A stretch of 17,284 bases of DNA from Bacillota bacterium (GCA_023415635.1 JAEZJV010000009.1:1-17284), one strand, 5' to 3'; counted from the stretch's first letter, positions 7,633 through 15,484 are shown. Translations and numbers: made by a program. Notes: a model not told the origin generated them from the sequence alone.

Positions 7633-9035
7633 AACATCTCTCAATTCGTGTTAAAATAACTCTCTGGTTTACTATTGCCCTCATCATAGTAGTATCATTA
7701 ACCTACACCGTCATTCTTTCCATTAGCAATCAAATCTTTCAAAAGACTATCAAGGATAATCTGATTGAAACAGTGGAAAACAATATTGATGAAGTTGAAT
7801 ACTTTAGCAGTATTGATGAGGAAGACCTGTCGGATGATGTCGATCATTTCATAGCTTATGGAAACGGTTTTCTGGAGATTGATGACGATTTCCTGGATTC
7901 TGTCAATCAAGTGTATACGGCACTGTACGACAGCAACCTTGCTTTACTTTATGGCGAGAACCCAATTGCTAAAAGTACCGCCTCCTTAAGCCTGAAGGAT
8001 TCTGTAATTCAGACTACTACAATCAGTGGTGTCACTTACTATATATTTGACAGAACATTGGCCCGGAATGGCCTTGGAGGTCTATGGCTCAGAGGCGTTG
8101 CTGCAGAAACACAGGGCAAGGAAGAAATCACTTCCATCTCCCAGCTTTCCCTTATCCTTCTTCCTCTTCTCGTTATAATTGCTATCATCGGTGGCTTTCT
8201 GATTGCCGGAAGAACATTAAAACCAATCAAACAGATATCCGAGGCTGCTTCACAGATCGGAAAAGGTGATGATCTGAAGAAGCGTATTACAATCGGTGAA
8301 GGTACGGACGAGCTCCACCAGCTTGCAGATAGCTTCAATGAAATGTTTACAAGATTGGAACGTTCCTTTGAAATGGAGCAGCAGTTTACTTCAGATGCAT
8401 CCCATGAATTAAGAACTCCTATGTCTGTAATATTGGCTCAGTGCGAATACTCCCTTGAGAAGAAACGAGCTGCAGAAGAATATGAAACTGCGCTTTCGGT
8501 AATACAGCGACAAGCAAGAAAAATGTCTGGGCTTATTAACGATATGCTTGATTTTACAAGACTTCATATGAAATCAGACCGCTATCCGTTAGAAAGCTTT
8601 GACCTGTCAGAAAGTGTTACCTCTCTTTGCAGTGATATGGCTCTCTTACGGGAGAACAACATTGAGCTATCCTACGGTAATGTAGAGAGGGGAATCCTTT
8701 ATACAGGGAACAAGGCATTACTCAACCGGGCACTGACGAATTTGATCTCAAATGCTTATCGGTATGGTAAAGAAAATGGCCATATAGTTGTATCGTTACA
8801 AAGGAAAGAGGCCTCCGTTATAATTTCCGTCCGGGATGATGGTGTGGGGATAGCTGAGGAAGAGCAGGAAAAGGTATTCCATCGCTTCTATCAGGGAGAT
8901 AATTCAAGAGCTGGCATTGGAACCGGACTTGGGCTATCCATGGCAGAAGAGATCGTACGCTTTCATGGAGGAAAAATACTTCTTGAAAGTAAGAGGAATC
9001 TGGGAAGTACCTTCTTTATAATATTACCGCTATAA
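7629..9035 (+). CDS. Membrane sensor histidine kinase
   Basis: The 468-residue kinase has membrane segment 1 at about 11-33, an extracellular sensor region at about 34-171 rich in Asp and Glu (for example SSIDEEDLSDDVDHF), and membrane segment 2 at about 172-195. HAMP follows at about 195-247, then a HisKA domain with His259 in SDASHELRTP. The ATPase domain shows the N box NRALTNLISNAYRYG, the G1 motif DDGVGI and the G2 motif GIGTGLGLS. All catalytic residues are present. It overlaps the response regulator by four bases and is followed 84 bp later by a secreted PepSY protein. The acidic sensor region could bind cations or cationic peptides, but that is an inference from composition. Confidence 0.95.
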   Translation: MKHLSIRVKITLWFTIALIIVVSLTYTVILSISNQIFQKTIKDNLIETVENNIDEVEYFSSIDEEDLSDDVDHFIAYGNGFLEIDDDFLDSVNQVYTALYDSNLALLYGENPIAKSTASLSLKDSVIQTTTISGVTYYIFDRTLARNGLGGLWLRGVAAETQGKEEITSISQLSLILLPLLVIIAIIGGFLIAGRTLKPIKQISEAASQIGKGDDLKKRITIGEGTDELHQLADSFNEMFTRLERSFEMEQQFTSDASHELRTPMSVILAQCEYSLEKKRAAEEYETALSVIQRQARKMSGLINDMLDFTRLHMKSDRYPLESFDLSESVTSLCSDMALLRENNIELSYGNVERGILYTGNKALLNRALTNLISNAYRYGKENGHIVVSLQRKEASVIISVRDDGVGIAEEEQEKVFHRFYQGDNSRAGIGTGLGLSMAEEIVRFHGGKILLESKRNLGSTFFIILPL

Positions 9036-9119
9036 TTTTTAGAATATTTCTTGTACTAATGTTGCTCTAATAATTATGCTTTATACTACAAATACAATCA
9101 AGAAAGGAGAGCATTCAAT

Positions 9120-10214
9120 ATGAAAATTAAAAAATTCTTTAATACCCCACTAAAAGCATCCTTATCCATTGTTAGTCTTATCGCTATTATCACAATTTTT
9201 AGTACGGGTACAGTGTACACTGCAAGTGCAATCGCCCAAAATTCATCCATTGGAGAGGAAAATGCAAAGAACTTTTCCTTCGCTGACGCAGGGATTGATC
9301 CAACCACTGCAAAAGACGTCCAAACAGAGTTTGATTATGAGCAAGGCCAGTTTGTATATGAGATAGAATTTACTGCAGACGGCTCAGAGTACGAATACTG
9401 GATCAATGCCTCCGATGGTACCGTAGTAAAGAAAAATATTGAAATTGTGACCTTAAGCGATACAAATAAAACAGAGTCTGCACAGATTTCATTAGATAAA
9501 GCAAAAGAGATTGCGTTAAGCGATGCTAAGCTGACCGGTAGCAGCGTTACCTTTACTACCGCCAAGCTTGATAAGGAAGATCATATTTTAGTATATGAGC
9601 TTGAGTTTTATTCAGGAAAAGTTGAGTACGAGTATGAAATCAATGCCAATACCGGCGCTATCTATAGTAAAAGCAAAGAAGCACAGAAGGAGCAGAAGCC
9701 TGCAGCCATAGAGAAGCCAAATAGTGCTGACGGAAAAGATAATACAGATAAGCCTGTGACAAATAAACAGCCCACTGCAAATCGGATTACTCTTGATGCC
9801 GCGAAGGCAAAAGCCCTGGCAGATGCAAACCTCTCTTCATCAAGCGTGACCTTCACCGAAGGGAAGCTTGAATACGATGACGGTATTGCAGTGTATGATA
9901 TTGAATTCCATACTTCTACACATGAATATGAATATGAAATCAACGCTGTCACCGGTGCAGTTCATGATAAGGAGAATACTGAAAAAAAAGACAACTCCAA
10001 TACGTACATTGGAATTGACAAAGCAAAGACTATCGCAGCTAATCATGCAGGGCTTTCAATATCCAGCGTAACTTTCTCTAAAGCAAAGCTCGATAAGGAT
10101 GACGGTAATACTGTTTATGAGGTTGAATTCTATAAGGACGGTATCGAATACGAGTATGAAATAGATGCATCCTCCGGAAAAGTCCTGGAGTATGATAAAG
10201 AAAGGGCTGATTAA
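9120..10214 (+). CDS. Secreted or surface protein with four PepSY-like repeats
   Basis: The 364-residue protein starts with a lysine-rich N-terminus and a hydrophobic stretch (about 12-38, possible cleavage after TASA). Four PepSY-like units follow at about 44-106, 121-184, 221-284 and 296-358. Units 2-4 share the pattern (I)LDKAK...A, SSVTF..AKLD, VYE(L/V)EFY and EYEYEI(N/D)A.(T/S)G. A charged, proline-containing linker (about 185-220) splits units 2 and 3. There is no LPXTG anchor or peptidase motif. The mature part is strongly acidic. PepSY domains are known as propeptide-like or inhibitory modules. Here, downstream of a kinase pair, the protein may be an envelope-stress effector or a signal-binding partner of the sensor. 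AAAGGAG lies 8 bases before the ATG. A long terminator follows. Confidence 0.9.
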   Translation: MKIKKFFNTPLKASLSIVSLIAIITIFSTGTVYTASAIAQNSSIGEENAKNFSFADAGIDPTTAKDVQTEFDYEQGQFVYEIEFTADGSEYEYWINASDGTVVKKNIEIVTLSDTNKTESAQISLDKAKEIALSDAKLTGSSVTFTTAKLDKEDHILVYELEFYSGKVEYEYEINANTGAIYSKSKEAQKEQKPAAIEKPNSADGKDNTDKPVTNKQPTANRITLDAAKAKALADANLSSSSVTFTEGKLEYDDGIAVYDIEFHTSTHEYEYEINAVTGAVHDKENTEKKDNSNTYIGIDKAKTIAANHAGLSISSVTFSKAKLDKDDGNTVYEVEFYKDGIEYEYEIDASSGKVLEYDKERAD

Positions 10215-10319
10215 ATATTGACAAATTATCCTGCCAAGCAATAGAAGGCATGCATGTAGAATTTCTATTGTCATAATTAACGGAAAGTATCACCTTACGA
10301 ACTTTCTATAACCAGGAAT

Positions 10320-10372
10320 AAAGGAGTGTTGCTCCTACTATAACAAGGATAGTAGAACAACACTCCTTTTCC
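10320..10372. terminator. Long hairpin terminator between PepSY and HIT genes
   Basis: AAGGAGTGTTG (10321-10331) pairs with CAACACTCCTT (10358-10368). An inner stem, CTACTAT (10335-10341) with ATAGTAG (10349-10355), is separated by short bulges, and TTTCC and further T-rich sequence follow. It lies between convergent genes and probably ends the PepSY transcript. The rest of 10215-10415 shows no gene. Confidence 0.8.
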
Positions 10373-10415
10373 TATCTTTATCTAAAATAAAAACTGCCAT
10401 CCGCATTATAAACCA

Positions 10416-10892
10416 TCAATCATGCAGCTCTCTCTCGTTATTATCCTGCACTAATCTGTCGATTTCATCTCTGAGCTCTCGCTTCATACGGTCTAATTCC
10501 TGCTCACTCGGACGGTTAGCAGCGTCAAACATTTCCTCAGGCGGCAGTAACCATACGGGTCCCTTTATGGGGGTATCTCCTGTTACTCTGGGGAACAGAT
10601 GCCAATGCAGATGCGAATCTCCGTTCCCTAAGGCTTCATAATTTAACTTTTCAGGCTTGAATACATGAAATACAGCCTCAGCTACCAAAGACATCTCCTT
10701 TAGATGCTGTATTTTAAATTCCTTCTGCAGATAATGAAGCTCTGTGACATGCTCCTTGCACAGGAATAATGTGTATCCCCTAAAATGCTGATGGTCACCT
10801 ATAACCACATAGCCTGTCTCAAGCTCTGCTACAAAATAAGGGTTCGTTCCCTTCTTAATCATTTCTATTCGTTCGCAAATCAGACACCCCAT
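10416..10892 (-). CDS. HIT-family nucleotide hydrolase/transferase
   Basis: The 158-residue protein carries the histidine triad DSHLHWHLFPR (His94, His96, His98), the active site of the HIT superfamily, which cleaves nucleotide phosphoramidates or dinucleoside polyphosphates. An N-terminal CLIC pair (Cys3, Cys6) resembles the zinc-binding cysteines of some members. The ATG at 10892 is chosen because GGGAGG lies 6 bases upstream; an ATG 20 codons earlier has no such site and would add an unrelated leader. The C-terminal 30 residues are a charged helix. A second frame, ending 13 bases inside this gene's start, lies upstream (10880-11047). The substrate is unknown. Confidence 0.93.
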   Translation of the reverse strand: MGCLICERIEMIKKGTNPYFVAELETGYVVIGDHQHFRGYTLFLCKEHVTELHYLQKEFKIQHLKEMSLVAEAVFHVFKPEKLNYEALGNGDSHLHWHLFPRVTGDTPIKGPVWLLPPEEMFDAANRPSEQELDRMKRELRDEIDRLVQDNNERELHD

Positions 10893-11047
10893 GATATACC
10901 TCCCAATAATAACAAAGCCCTCTTGTAAATAGGAGTATCTATCAGCTCCCATCCGGACTCAGCAAATTTACTCATGATGTTAATCCGTTCATCGCTCTGC
11001 GCCGATTGAACAGACTGGTTTATTGCCTTTACTATTTTACCACAATA
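10880..11047 (-). pseudogene. Possible remnant of a small DUF4177-like gene
   Basis: An open minus-strand frame runs from 11047 to TGA 10882-10880 and overlaps the HIT start. It reads SAQSDERINIMSKFAESGWE followed by LIDTPIYKRA. The INIMSKFAESGWELI pattern resembles the conserved core of short DUF4177-type proteins (N....GWELV). The only ATG (10975) is internal and lacks a ribosome site, and no ATG, GTG or TTG lies earlier in the frame. I therefore read it as a decayed fragment, though a non-canonical start or chance coding is possible. Confidence 0.3.
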
Positions 11048-11159
11048 TTACATTCATCACAATTCCTTCCTTCATATCGAATTATGCATTTTCAAATATG
11101 TCTTTGAATGGTAGAATTATAGTAATAGCATTGAATTATACTATGAAGGAGGAATTGAA

Positions 11160-12302
11160 ATGAGGTACAGGCAATTAGGTAGAACAGGCTTAAAGGTTAG
11201 TGAAATAGGATTAGGTGGAGAATGGCTGGAACAACTGGATGCCTCCGCTGTGAAGGAGGTAATAGACCGAAGCAGGAAATATGGAATAAATATTCTTGAC
11301 TGTTGGATGTCTGAGCCTAATGTACGTACTAATATCGGTTTGGCAATTGCAGGCCAAAGAGAGCATTGGCTGATACAGGGTCATATCGGCTCAACCTGGC
11401 AAAACGGACAGTATGAGCGATCTCGTGAAATGGATAAAGTGAAAGAAGCCTTTGAGGATTTATTAAGACGTTTACAGACTGATTACATAGACCTGGGTAT
11501 GATCCATTTTGTAGATCAGGAGTCAGAATTTCATCAGATCATCCACGGTGAATTCATGGAATACATTCGGGAATTAAAGCAAAAAGGTATCCTCCGTCAT
11601 ATTGGTCTAAGTACCCATAATCCATATGTTGCCAAGCTCGCTGCGCTTTCCGGTGAGATCGAGATGCTTTTATTCAGTCTTAATCCGGCCTTTGATCTGC
11701 TTCCCGGCAGTGAGGATATCAATGACCTATTTAAAGATCATTACAATGATGAGCTGAAGGGAATTGCCCCGGAACGAGATGAATTATATAAGATTTGTGA
11801 GAGAGAGAATGTTGGTATCACCGTAATGAAGGGCTATGCCGGCGGAAGACTGTTCAATGCAGAGCAATCACCCTTCGGCGTCGCTTTGACACCTGTTCAG
11901 TGTATTCATTATGCGTTGACACGACCGGCGGTGGCTTCCGTTATGGTTGGCTTTCGAACAACGCAGGAGGTAGACGCTGCGGCAGCTTATGAAGAGGCCA
12001 GTGATGAACAAAAGGATTATGCAACAGTGTTAGCCAATGCACCCTATCATTCTTATTTCGGACAATGTACCTACTGCGGTCATTGTGCACCCTGCCCATC
12101 TCTTATTGATATCGCAATGGTGAATAAGCTATATGATTTGGCAGTGCTTCAGGAGAATATCCCGGCTACCCTAAGGGCTCATTATTCCTCTCTTTCAGCT
12201 AATGCATCCGATTGTATCAGCTGCGCGGCCTGTGAAGAGCGTTGTCCCTTTGGAGTTCCAATCGTAGAACAGATGCAGAAAACAGTTGAACTTTTTAAAT
12301 AA
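11160..12302 (+). CDS. Aldo/keto reductase-family protein with two [4Fe-4S] motifs
   Basis: The 380-residue protein has an aldo/keto reductase barrel (about 1-290), opening RQLGRTGLKVSEIGLGGEWL and containing GVTVMKG-like and PVQCIHYALTRPAV segments. A C-terminal ferredoxin-like tail carries cysteines 303, 306, 309, 312 (CTYCGHCAPCP) and 352, 355, 358, 362 (CISCAACEERCP). This is the architecture of clostridial iron-sulfur aldo/keto reductases. By alignment from memory the catalytic tetrad is changed: Asp47 and His116 are kept, but the usual Tyr position is Glu52 and the usual Lys is His75. The chemistry may thus differ from classical NADPH carbonyl reduction. AAGGAGG lies 8 bases before the ATG. 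It is cytoplasmic, with no partner gene evident. Confidence 0.93.
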   Translation: MRYRQLGRTGLKVSEIGLGGEWLEQLDASAVKEVIDRSRKYGINILDCWMSEPNVRTNIGLAIAGQREHWLIQGHIGSTWQNGQYERSREMDKVKEAFEDLLRRLQTDYIDLGMIHFVDQESEFHQIIHGEFMEYIRELKQKGILRHIGLSTHNPYVAKLAALSGEIEMLLFSLNPAFDLLPGSEDINDLFKDHYNDELKGIAPERDELYKICERENVGITVMKGYAGGRLFNAEQSPFGVALTPVQCIHYALTRPAVASVMVGFRTTQEVDAAAAYEEASDEQKDYATVLANAPYHSYFGQCTYCGHCAPCPSLIDIAMVNKLYDLAVLQENIPATLRAHYSSLSANASDCISCAACEERCPFGVPIVEQMQKTVELFK

Positions 12303-12354
12303 GAAAGGAAAGAAACTGATCTTAAATATCAGTTCAAATCCAAAGTTTTCCTGG

Positions 12355-12397
12355 AAAAGAGGAGATGTACAGCTTATGTGGTTAATCTCCTCTTTTT
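12355..12397 (+). terminator. Terminator or attenuator between reductase and hydrolase
   Basis: AAAAGAGGAGA (12355-12365) pairs over 11 bp with TCTCCTCTTTT (12386-12396), followed by T. The loop is 20 nt and contains the ATG of a small frame (12376). The stem's left arm includes the GAGGAG that would serve as that frame's ribosome site. It may simply end the reductase transcript or act as an attenuator for the hydrolase. Confidence 0.6.
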
Positions 12398-12468
12398 CGA
12401 TGATGACCAGCTTTATTCTTATTCATTTAAACTTGAACGCAAAAGGAGGAAAGTACCTATGTGGTTAA
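12376..12468 (+). CDS. Small upstream frame overlapping the hydrolase start (30 residues)
   Basis: ATG at 12376, 11 bases after GAGGAG, opens a frame encoding MWLISSFSMMTSFILIHLNL followed by ten residues, ending at TAA 12466-12468. That is 7 bases past the hydrolase ATG (12459). The first 14 bases around its start (TATGTGGTTAATCT, 12375-12388) are repeated exactly around the hydrolase start (12458-12471), so both proteins begin MWLI. It could be a leader peptide for translational coupling, or a by-product of a local duplication. The peptide matches no family known to me. Confidence 0.3.
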   Translation: MWLISSFSMMTSFILIHLNLNAKGGKYLCG

Positions 12469-13550
12469 TCTTAGTAATCACTATAAGCTGTCTGGTAATA
12501 GTAGGTGTGATTTTATTGCCGCCAAGCAAAGGAAAAATTCAGCCGTTTCTTAATGAAGCCGGTACTATCCTTGATAGAAGCATTGCAGAAAAGGTATTTC
12601 TTAAGACTAAGGAATCGACTCTGGGAATGGTTCTAAAAGGAAAAGATATTACCAAGCCTGTTCTCCTCTTCTTAGGTGGCGGACCAGGAATACCGGAATA
12701 TTTTCTGGAGCAAGAATATCCCACCAATTTGGCTGAGGAATTTGTCGTTTGCTACCTAGAATACCGTGGGACTTCCCTTTCCTACAATTCCAAATTAGAG
12801 AAAAGTTCGCTTAGCACAAATCAGTATATAAAGGATGTAATTGGAGTGACACGTTATCTATGCGCCCGTTTTGATCAAGAGAAGGTCTATCTGATGGCTC
12901 ACTCCTTCGGTACATATATTGCAATTAATACAATAGCACGGCATCCACAGCTTTATGAAGCCTATATTGCTATGTCGCAAATGTGCAACCAGCAGGAATC
13001 CGAATATCTGGCCTATGACTTTATGTTGGATTATTATAAAAAGACTGGAAACAAGAAAAAGGTCAAAGCCTTTGAACAGTCTGATATCAAAAAATCCGAA
13101 GGAGTATTTCGCAAGTATTGTACTTCTCTACTCCGTGACAGCTCCATGCATGAATTAGGAATTGGGACAACAAGAGAGATGCATTCCGTAATTCGGGATA
13201 TTCTAATCCCTTCTCTAAAATGTAAAGCCTACACTCCAAGAGAACGACTCAATATCTATCGAGGTAAGCTTTTTGCCCAAAATTCTGAGGTTGCAATGGA
13301 TGCCTGGAGCTTTGATGTATTTATGCAAATCCCTGAAGTCCAGATTCCAGTCTATTTTCTTGCTGGAGTATATGACTACACCTGCTGTTATTCCTTGCAG
13401 AAAAAATATTACGAGCAATTAATTGCGCCGTCCAAGGGCTTCTATACCTTTCAGAAATCTGCTCATAGTCCACTCTTTGAAGAACCGGAGAAGGGCTTAC
13501 ATATTATGATTGAGGATGTGAAGCAGAGAAAAACCGGATTGGCGGACTAA
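12459..13550 (+). CDS. Membrane-anchored alpha/beta hydrolase
   Basis: The 363-residue protein begins with a hydrophobic anchor (about 2-20, MWLILVITISCLVIVGVILL) and then an alpha/beta hydrolase domain. Visible motifs are the oxyanion region FLGGGPG (71-77), the nucleophile elbow AHSFGT with Ser149, an Asp at about 306 in GVYDYT and His336 in SAHSPL, a plausible catalytic triad. The GGGPG motif resembles proline iminopeptidase-like hydrolases. The start at 12459 is chosen because AAAGGAGG lies 8 bases upstream; an in-frame GTG at 12378 would place 27 charged residues before the anchor. The catalytic domain is predicted to lie outside the membrane. The substrate is unknown. Confidence 0.9.
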   Translation: MWLILVITISCLVIVGVILLPPSKGKIQPFLNEAGTILDRSIAEKVFLKTKESTLGMVLKGKDITKPVLLFLGGGPGIPEYFLEQEYPTNLAEEFVVCYLEYRGTSLSYNSKLEKSSLSTNQYIKDVIGVTRYLCARFDQEKVYLMAHSFGTYIAINTIARHPQLYEAYIAMSQMCNQQESEYLAYDFMLDYYKKTGNKKKVKAFEQSDIKKSEGVFRKYCTSLLRDSSMHELGIGTTREMHSVIRDILIPSLKCKAYTPRERLNIYRGKLFAQNSEVAMDAWSFDVFMQIPEVQIPVYFLAGVYDYTCCYSLQKKYYEQLIAPSKGFYTFQKSAHSPLFEEPEKGLHIMIEDVKQRKTGLAD

Positions 13551-13558
13551 TCCCTATC

Positions 13559-13831
13559 ATGAGTATCCTCCTCAGTTTTACAGGAGGGTTATTCGCTATA
13601 GCCAGTTCCTTCATGGAAGATATGGATGATACACTTATTCTTTTGAAAGACTGGGTAAATCATAGCGAGCATTATGAGCTTGACGTAAATGCAGAAGGAG
13701 AATTGAATCGATACGAAATGATTGAGGAAATTTTACCGTGGGATATTGCAAATAAGCTGAATAGATATCAGCAAGATATATTTATTCCAATACAAATAAA
13801 AAATGCGAAGGAGAAAAATGAAAATGGCTGA
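13559..13831 (+). CDS. Hypothetical protein, 90 residues
   Basis: No family is recognised. The frame encodes an N-terminal hydrophobic stretch (MSILLSFTGGLFAIASSF) and an acidic remainder including ILPWDIANKLNRYQQDIFIP. There is no good ribosome site at 13559; internal ATGs at 13613 and 13622 are alternatives and would remove the hydrophobic part, which may be only read-through of intergenic DNA. It begins 8 bases after the hydrolase stop, and its own stop lies inside the start of the glycosylase gene (overlap ATGGCTGA), which suggests coupled translation. The acidic, well-composed C-terminal half looks like real coding sequence. Confidence 0.5.
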   Translation: MSILLSFTGGLFAIASSFMEDMDDTLILLKDWVNHSEHYELDVNAEGELNRYEMIEEILPWDIANKLNRYQQDIFIPIQIKNAKEKNENG

Positions 13832-14642
13832 GATTCCTGAAATCGCGAAACTCTCGGGACAAATGAGAGATACCTTGTGTGGAAAGACCATACAATACAT
13901 TACACTGCTGCAAGAGAAATGCGCCAATCTTCCGTCTGAGGAGTTTCAAAAACGAACCTCGGGTGCAAGGATTGATGATATCAGAAATAGAGGAAAATGG
14001 ATTATCACTACGCTCAATAACGGTGAAAATATTCTTTTATCTCTTGGTATGGGTGCAGATATTTTGTACTTCGATCATGAGAAGAAGGAAGCAGACAAAT
14101 ACCAGATTAAGGTTCTCTTTCAAGATGGCAGCGGTTATACCGCCCGCTTTTGGTGGTTCGGTAAGTTCTTACTTGTTAATAATGATGAGCTTGCATCAGA
14201 GCCCAATACAAAAGACATTGCGATTGACCCGTTTGACGAGAAATTTACACTTGATTATTTTTCATCCCTTCTGAAGGGAAAAAAGACGCAGATAAAAGCT
14301 TTTCTAATGAATCAGAAGAATGTTGGTGGAATCGGTAATATGTATATGCATGATATTTTATTCAAGGCACATATACATCCTCAAAAGAAGATATCGGATA
14401 TAAGCGGGGAAGAAATCAAATTGCTTTATCGTACTATAACAGAGCTTTTGAACCTCTCACGGGAAAAAGGTACCTTTGCTTACGAAAGTGATTTCTTCGG
14501 GCAAAAAGGCGGCTTCACAATGGATTATTTTCTTGTGGGCTATAAAGAAAATCAACCCTGCCCGGACTGTGGTGAGTCGATAGTTTCTATAAAAACGGGC
14601 AGTACATCTTCTTTCATATGCCCTGCCTGCCAAAAAGTATGA
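13824..14642 (+). CDS. Divergent Fpg/Nei-family DNA glycosylase
   Basis: The 272-residue protein has the layout of formamidopyrimidine-DNA glycosylase/endonuclease VIII: N-terminal MAEIPEIAKL, RNRGKWI with the conserved Lys58, the helix-two-turn-helix MNQKNVGGIGNMYMHDILF (about 162-180), and a C-terminal zinc finger with Cys246, Cys249, Cys266, Cys269 (CPDC...CPAC). Family members excise oxidised bases and cut the abasic site. The catalytic N-terminal proline (MPE in Fpg) is Ala here, and the zinc-finger Arg (GxR before the last CPxC) appears replaced by Thr. GAAGGAG (13807-13813) lies 10 bases before ATG 13824; ATGs at 13818 and 13803 are alternatives. It overlaps the 90-residue gene upstream. 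Confidence 0.88.
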   Translation: MAEIPEIAKLSGQMRDTLCGKTIQYITLLQEKCANLPSEEFQKRTSGARIDDIRNRGKWIITTLNNGENILLSLGMGADILYFDHEKKEADKYQIKVLFQDGSGYTARFWWFGKFLLVNNDELASEPNTKDIAIDPFDEKFTLDYFSSLLKGKKTQIKAFLMNQKNVGGIGNMYMHDILFKAHIHPQKKISDISGEEIKLLYRTITELLNLSREKGTFAYESDFFGQKGGFTMDYFLVGYKENQPCPDCGESIVSIKTGSTSSFICPACQKV

Positions 14643-14719
14643 TACGTAATAACACCAATTCAAATTCATACTTTCAGTTGGTGTAGGATGCCCATAACAG
14701 GCTGATAGGAGGTCGAAAG

Positions 14720-15484
14720 ATGAAGATAAAAACAGAACTGCAAAGGGTTAGTGAGGAAACGATGCGCTTTATGCGAGGAAAGTACGTTTTAGATGAAGTG
14801 GGCAACGGCATTGATGAACTGAAATTTAGAAAAAGCGGGAAAACCGTGCTGACCATTACCATAAGGGAAGACCGTTATGAGTTTCTCGTTATTTTCGGAA
14901 AGGCCGAACGAGAGTTATTTGAGGCACGGCGCAAGGAATTTCCGCAGAAGCTACAAGAGATTTACGATAACAGCAAAACATATCATGATGGCAAATGGAT
15001 GTATATTTCCGTAGCTGATTTATCTATGCTCGAAGCTGTCAAGCAGCTTGTTTTAATTAAGAAAAAACCTAACCGAAAACCATTTCCGAAAGAGGAGGCT
15101 GTTTATTCCGGTTGCGGACACCGTTGCGATTTGTGTGTGCATTATAACGGCGGAACAATCAGCGAGGAGTTCAGGGAGGAGTTGAAAAAGCGGCTGATCC
15201 GCGTATATGCGGGAGGCGTAGGCGATGGGGGATATTGGGGCGACGATATGAAATTATGTGATGGCTGTCATACAGGGGGTCTGGATAAAAGCTTTAGCTG
15301 CGATTCCTTTAAATGTGCTGCGGAAAATAACGTTAATAGATGCCAAGATTGCCATAAATATCCGTGCGATATGGCACGTCATCTATATCAAGGGCTTAAG
15401 CCTGAAATTCATACAAATACCATTGCTGCCGACGATGTTACATGGGTAATACTTCCTTATGTGTATGAGCAATACGGAAATTAA
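14720..15484 (+). CDS. DUF3788-like protein with cysteine-rich C-terminal domain
   Basis: The 254-residue protein has two parts. Residues 1-115 match the pattern I recall for DUF3788 (KYVLDEVGNGIDELKFRKSG, VLTITIRED, FLVIFGKAERE). Residues 130-220 hold ten cysteines (132, 136, 139, 180, 183, 194, 199, 208, 211, 216) in pairs such as CGHRCDLC, CDGC and CQDCHKYPC, resembling the DUF3795 type of small metal-binding protein. No enzymatic motif is recognised. AGGAGG lies 7 bases before the ATG. Codon use is slightly GC-richer than in neighbouring genes. A short dyad at 14652-14684 precedes it. The function is unknown; metal or iron-sulfur binding is inferred from the cysteines. Confidence 0.85.
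   Translation: MKIKTELQRVSEETMRFMRGKYVLDEVGNGIDELKFRKSGKTVLTITIREDRYEFLVIFGKAERELFEARRKEFPQKLQEIYDNSKTYHDGKWMYISVADLSMLEAVKQLVLIKKKPNRKPFPKEEAVYSGCGHRCDLCVHYNGGTISEEFREELKKRLIRVYAGGVGDGGYWGDDMKLCDGCHTGGLDKSFSCDSFKCAAENNVNRCQDCHKYPCDMARHLYQGLKPEIHTNTIAADDVTWVILPYVYEQYGN

Noticed and set aside
6908..9060. Shared AATATTTCT before the response regulator and near the PepSY gene as a regulator site
   Set aside because: Nine AT-rich bases in two AT-rich gaps; too likely by chance to list as an operator.
9335..10293. Several minus-strand open frames opposite the PepSY gene
   Set aside because: They are shadows of the repetitive coding strand, without ribosome sites or recognisable domains.
13879..14274. 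131-codon plus-strand frame within the glycosylase gene
   Set aside because: Out-of-frame overlap with a recognised glycosylase; composition and lack of a ribosome site mark it as a shadow.
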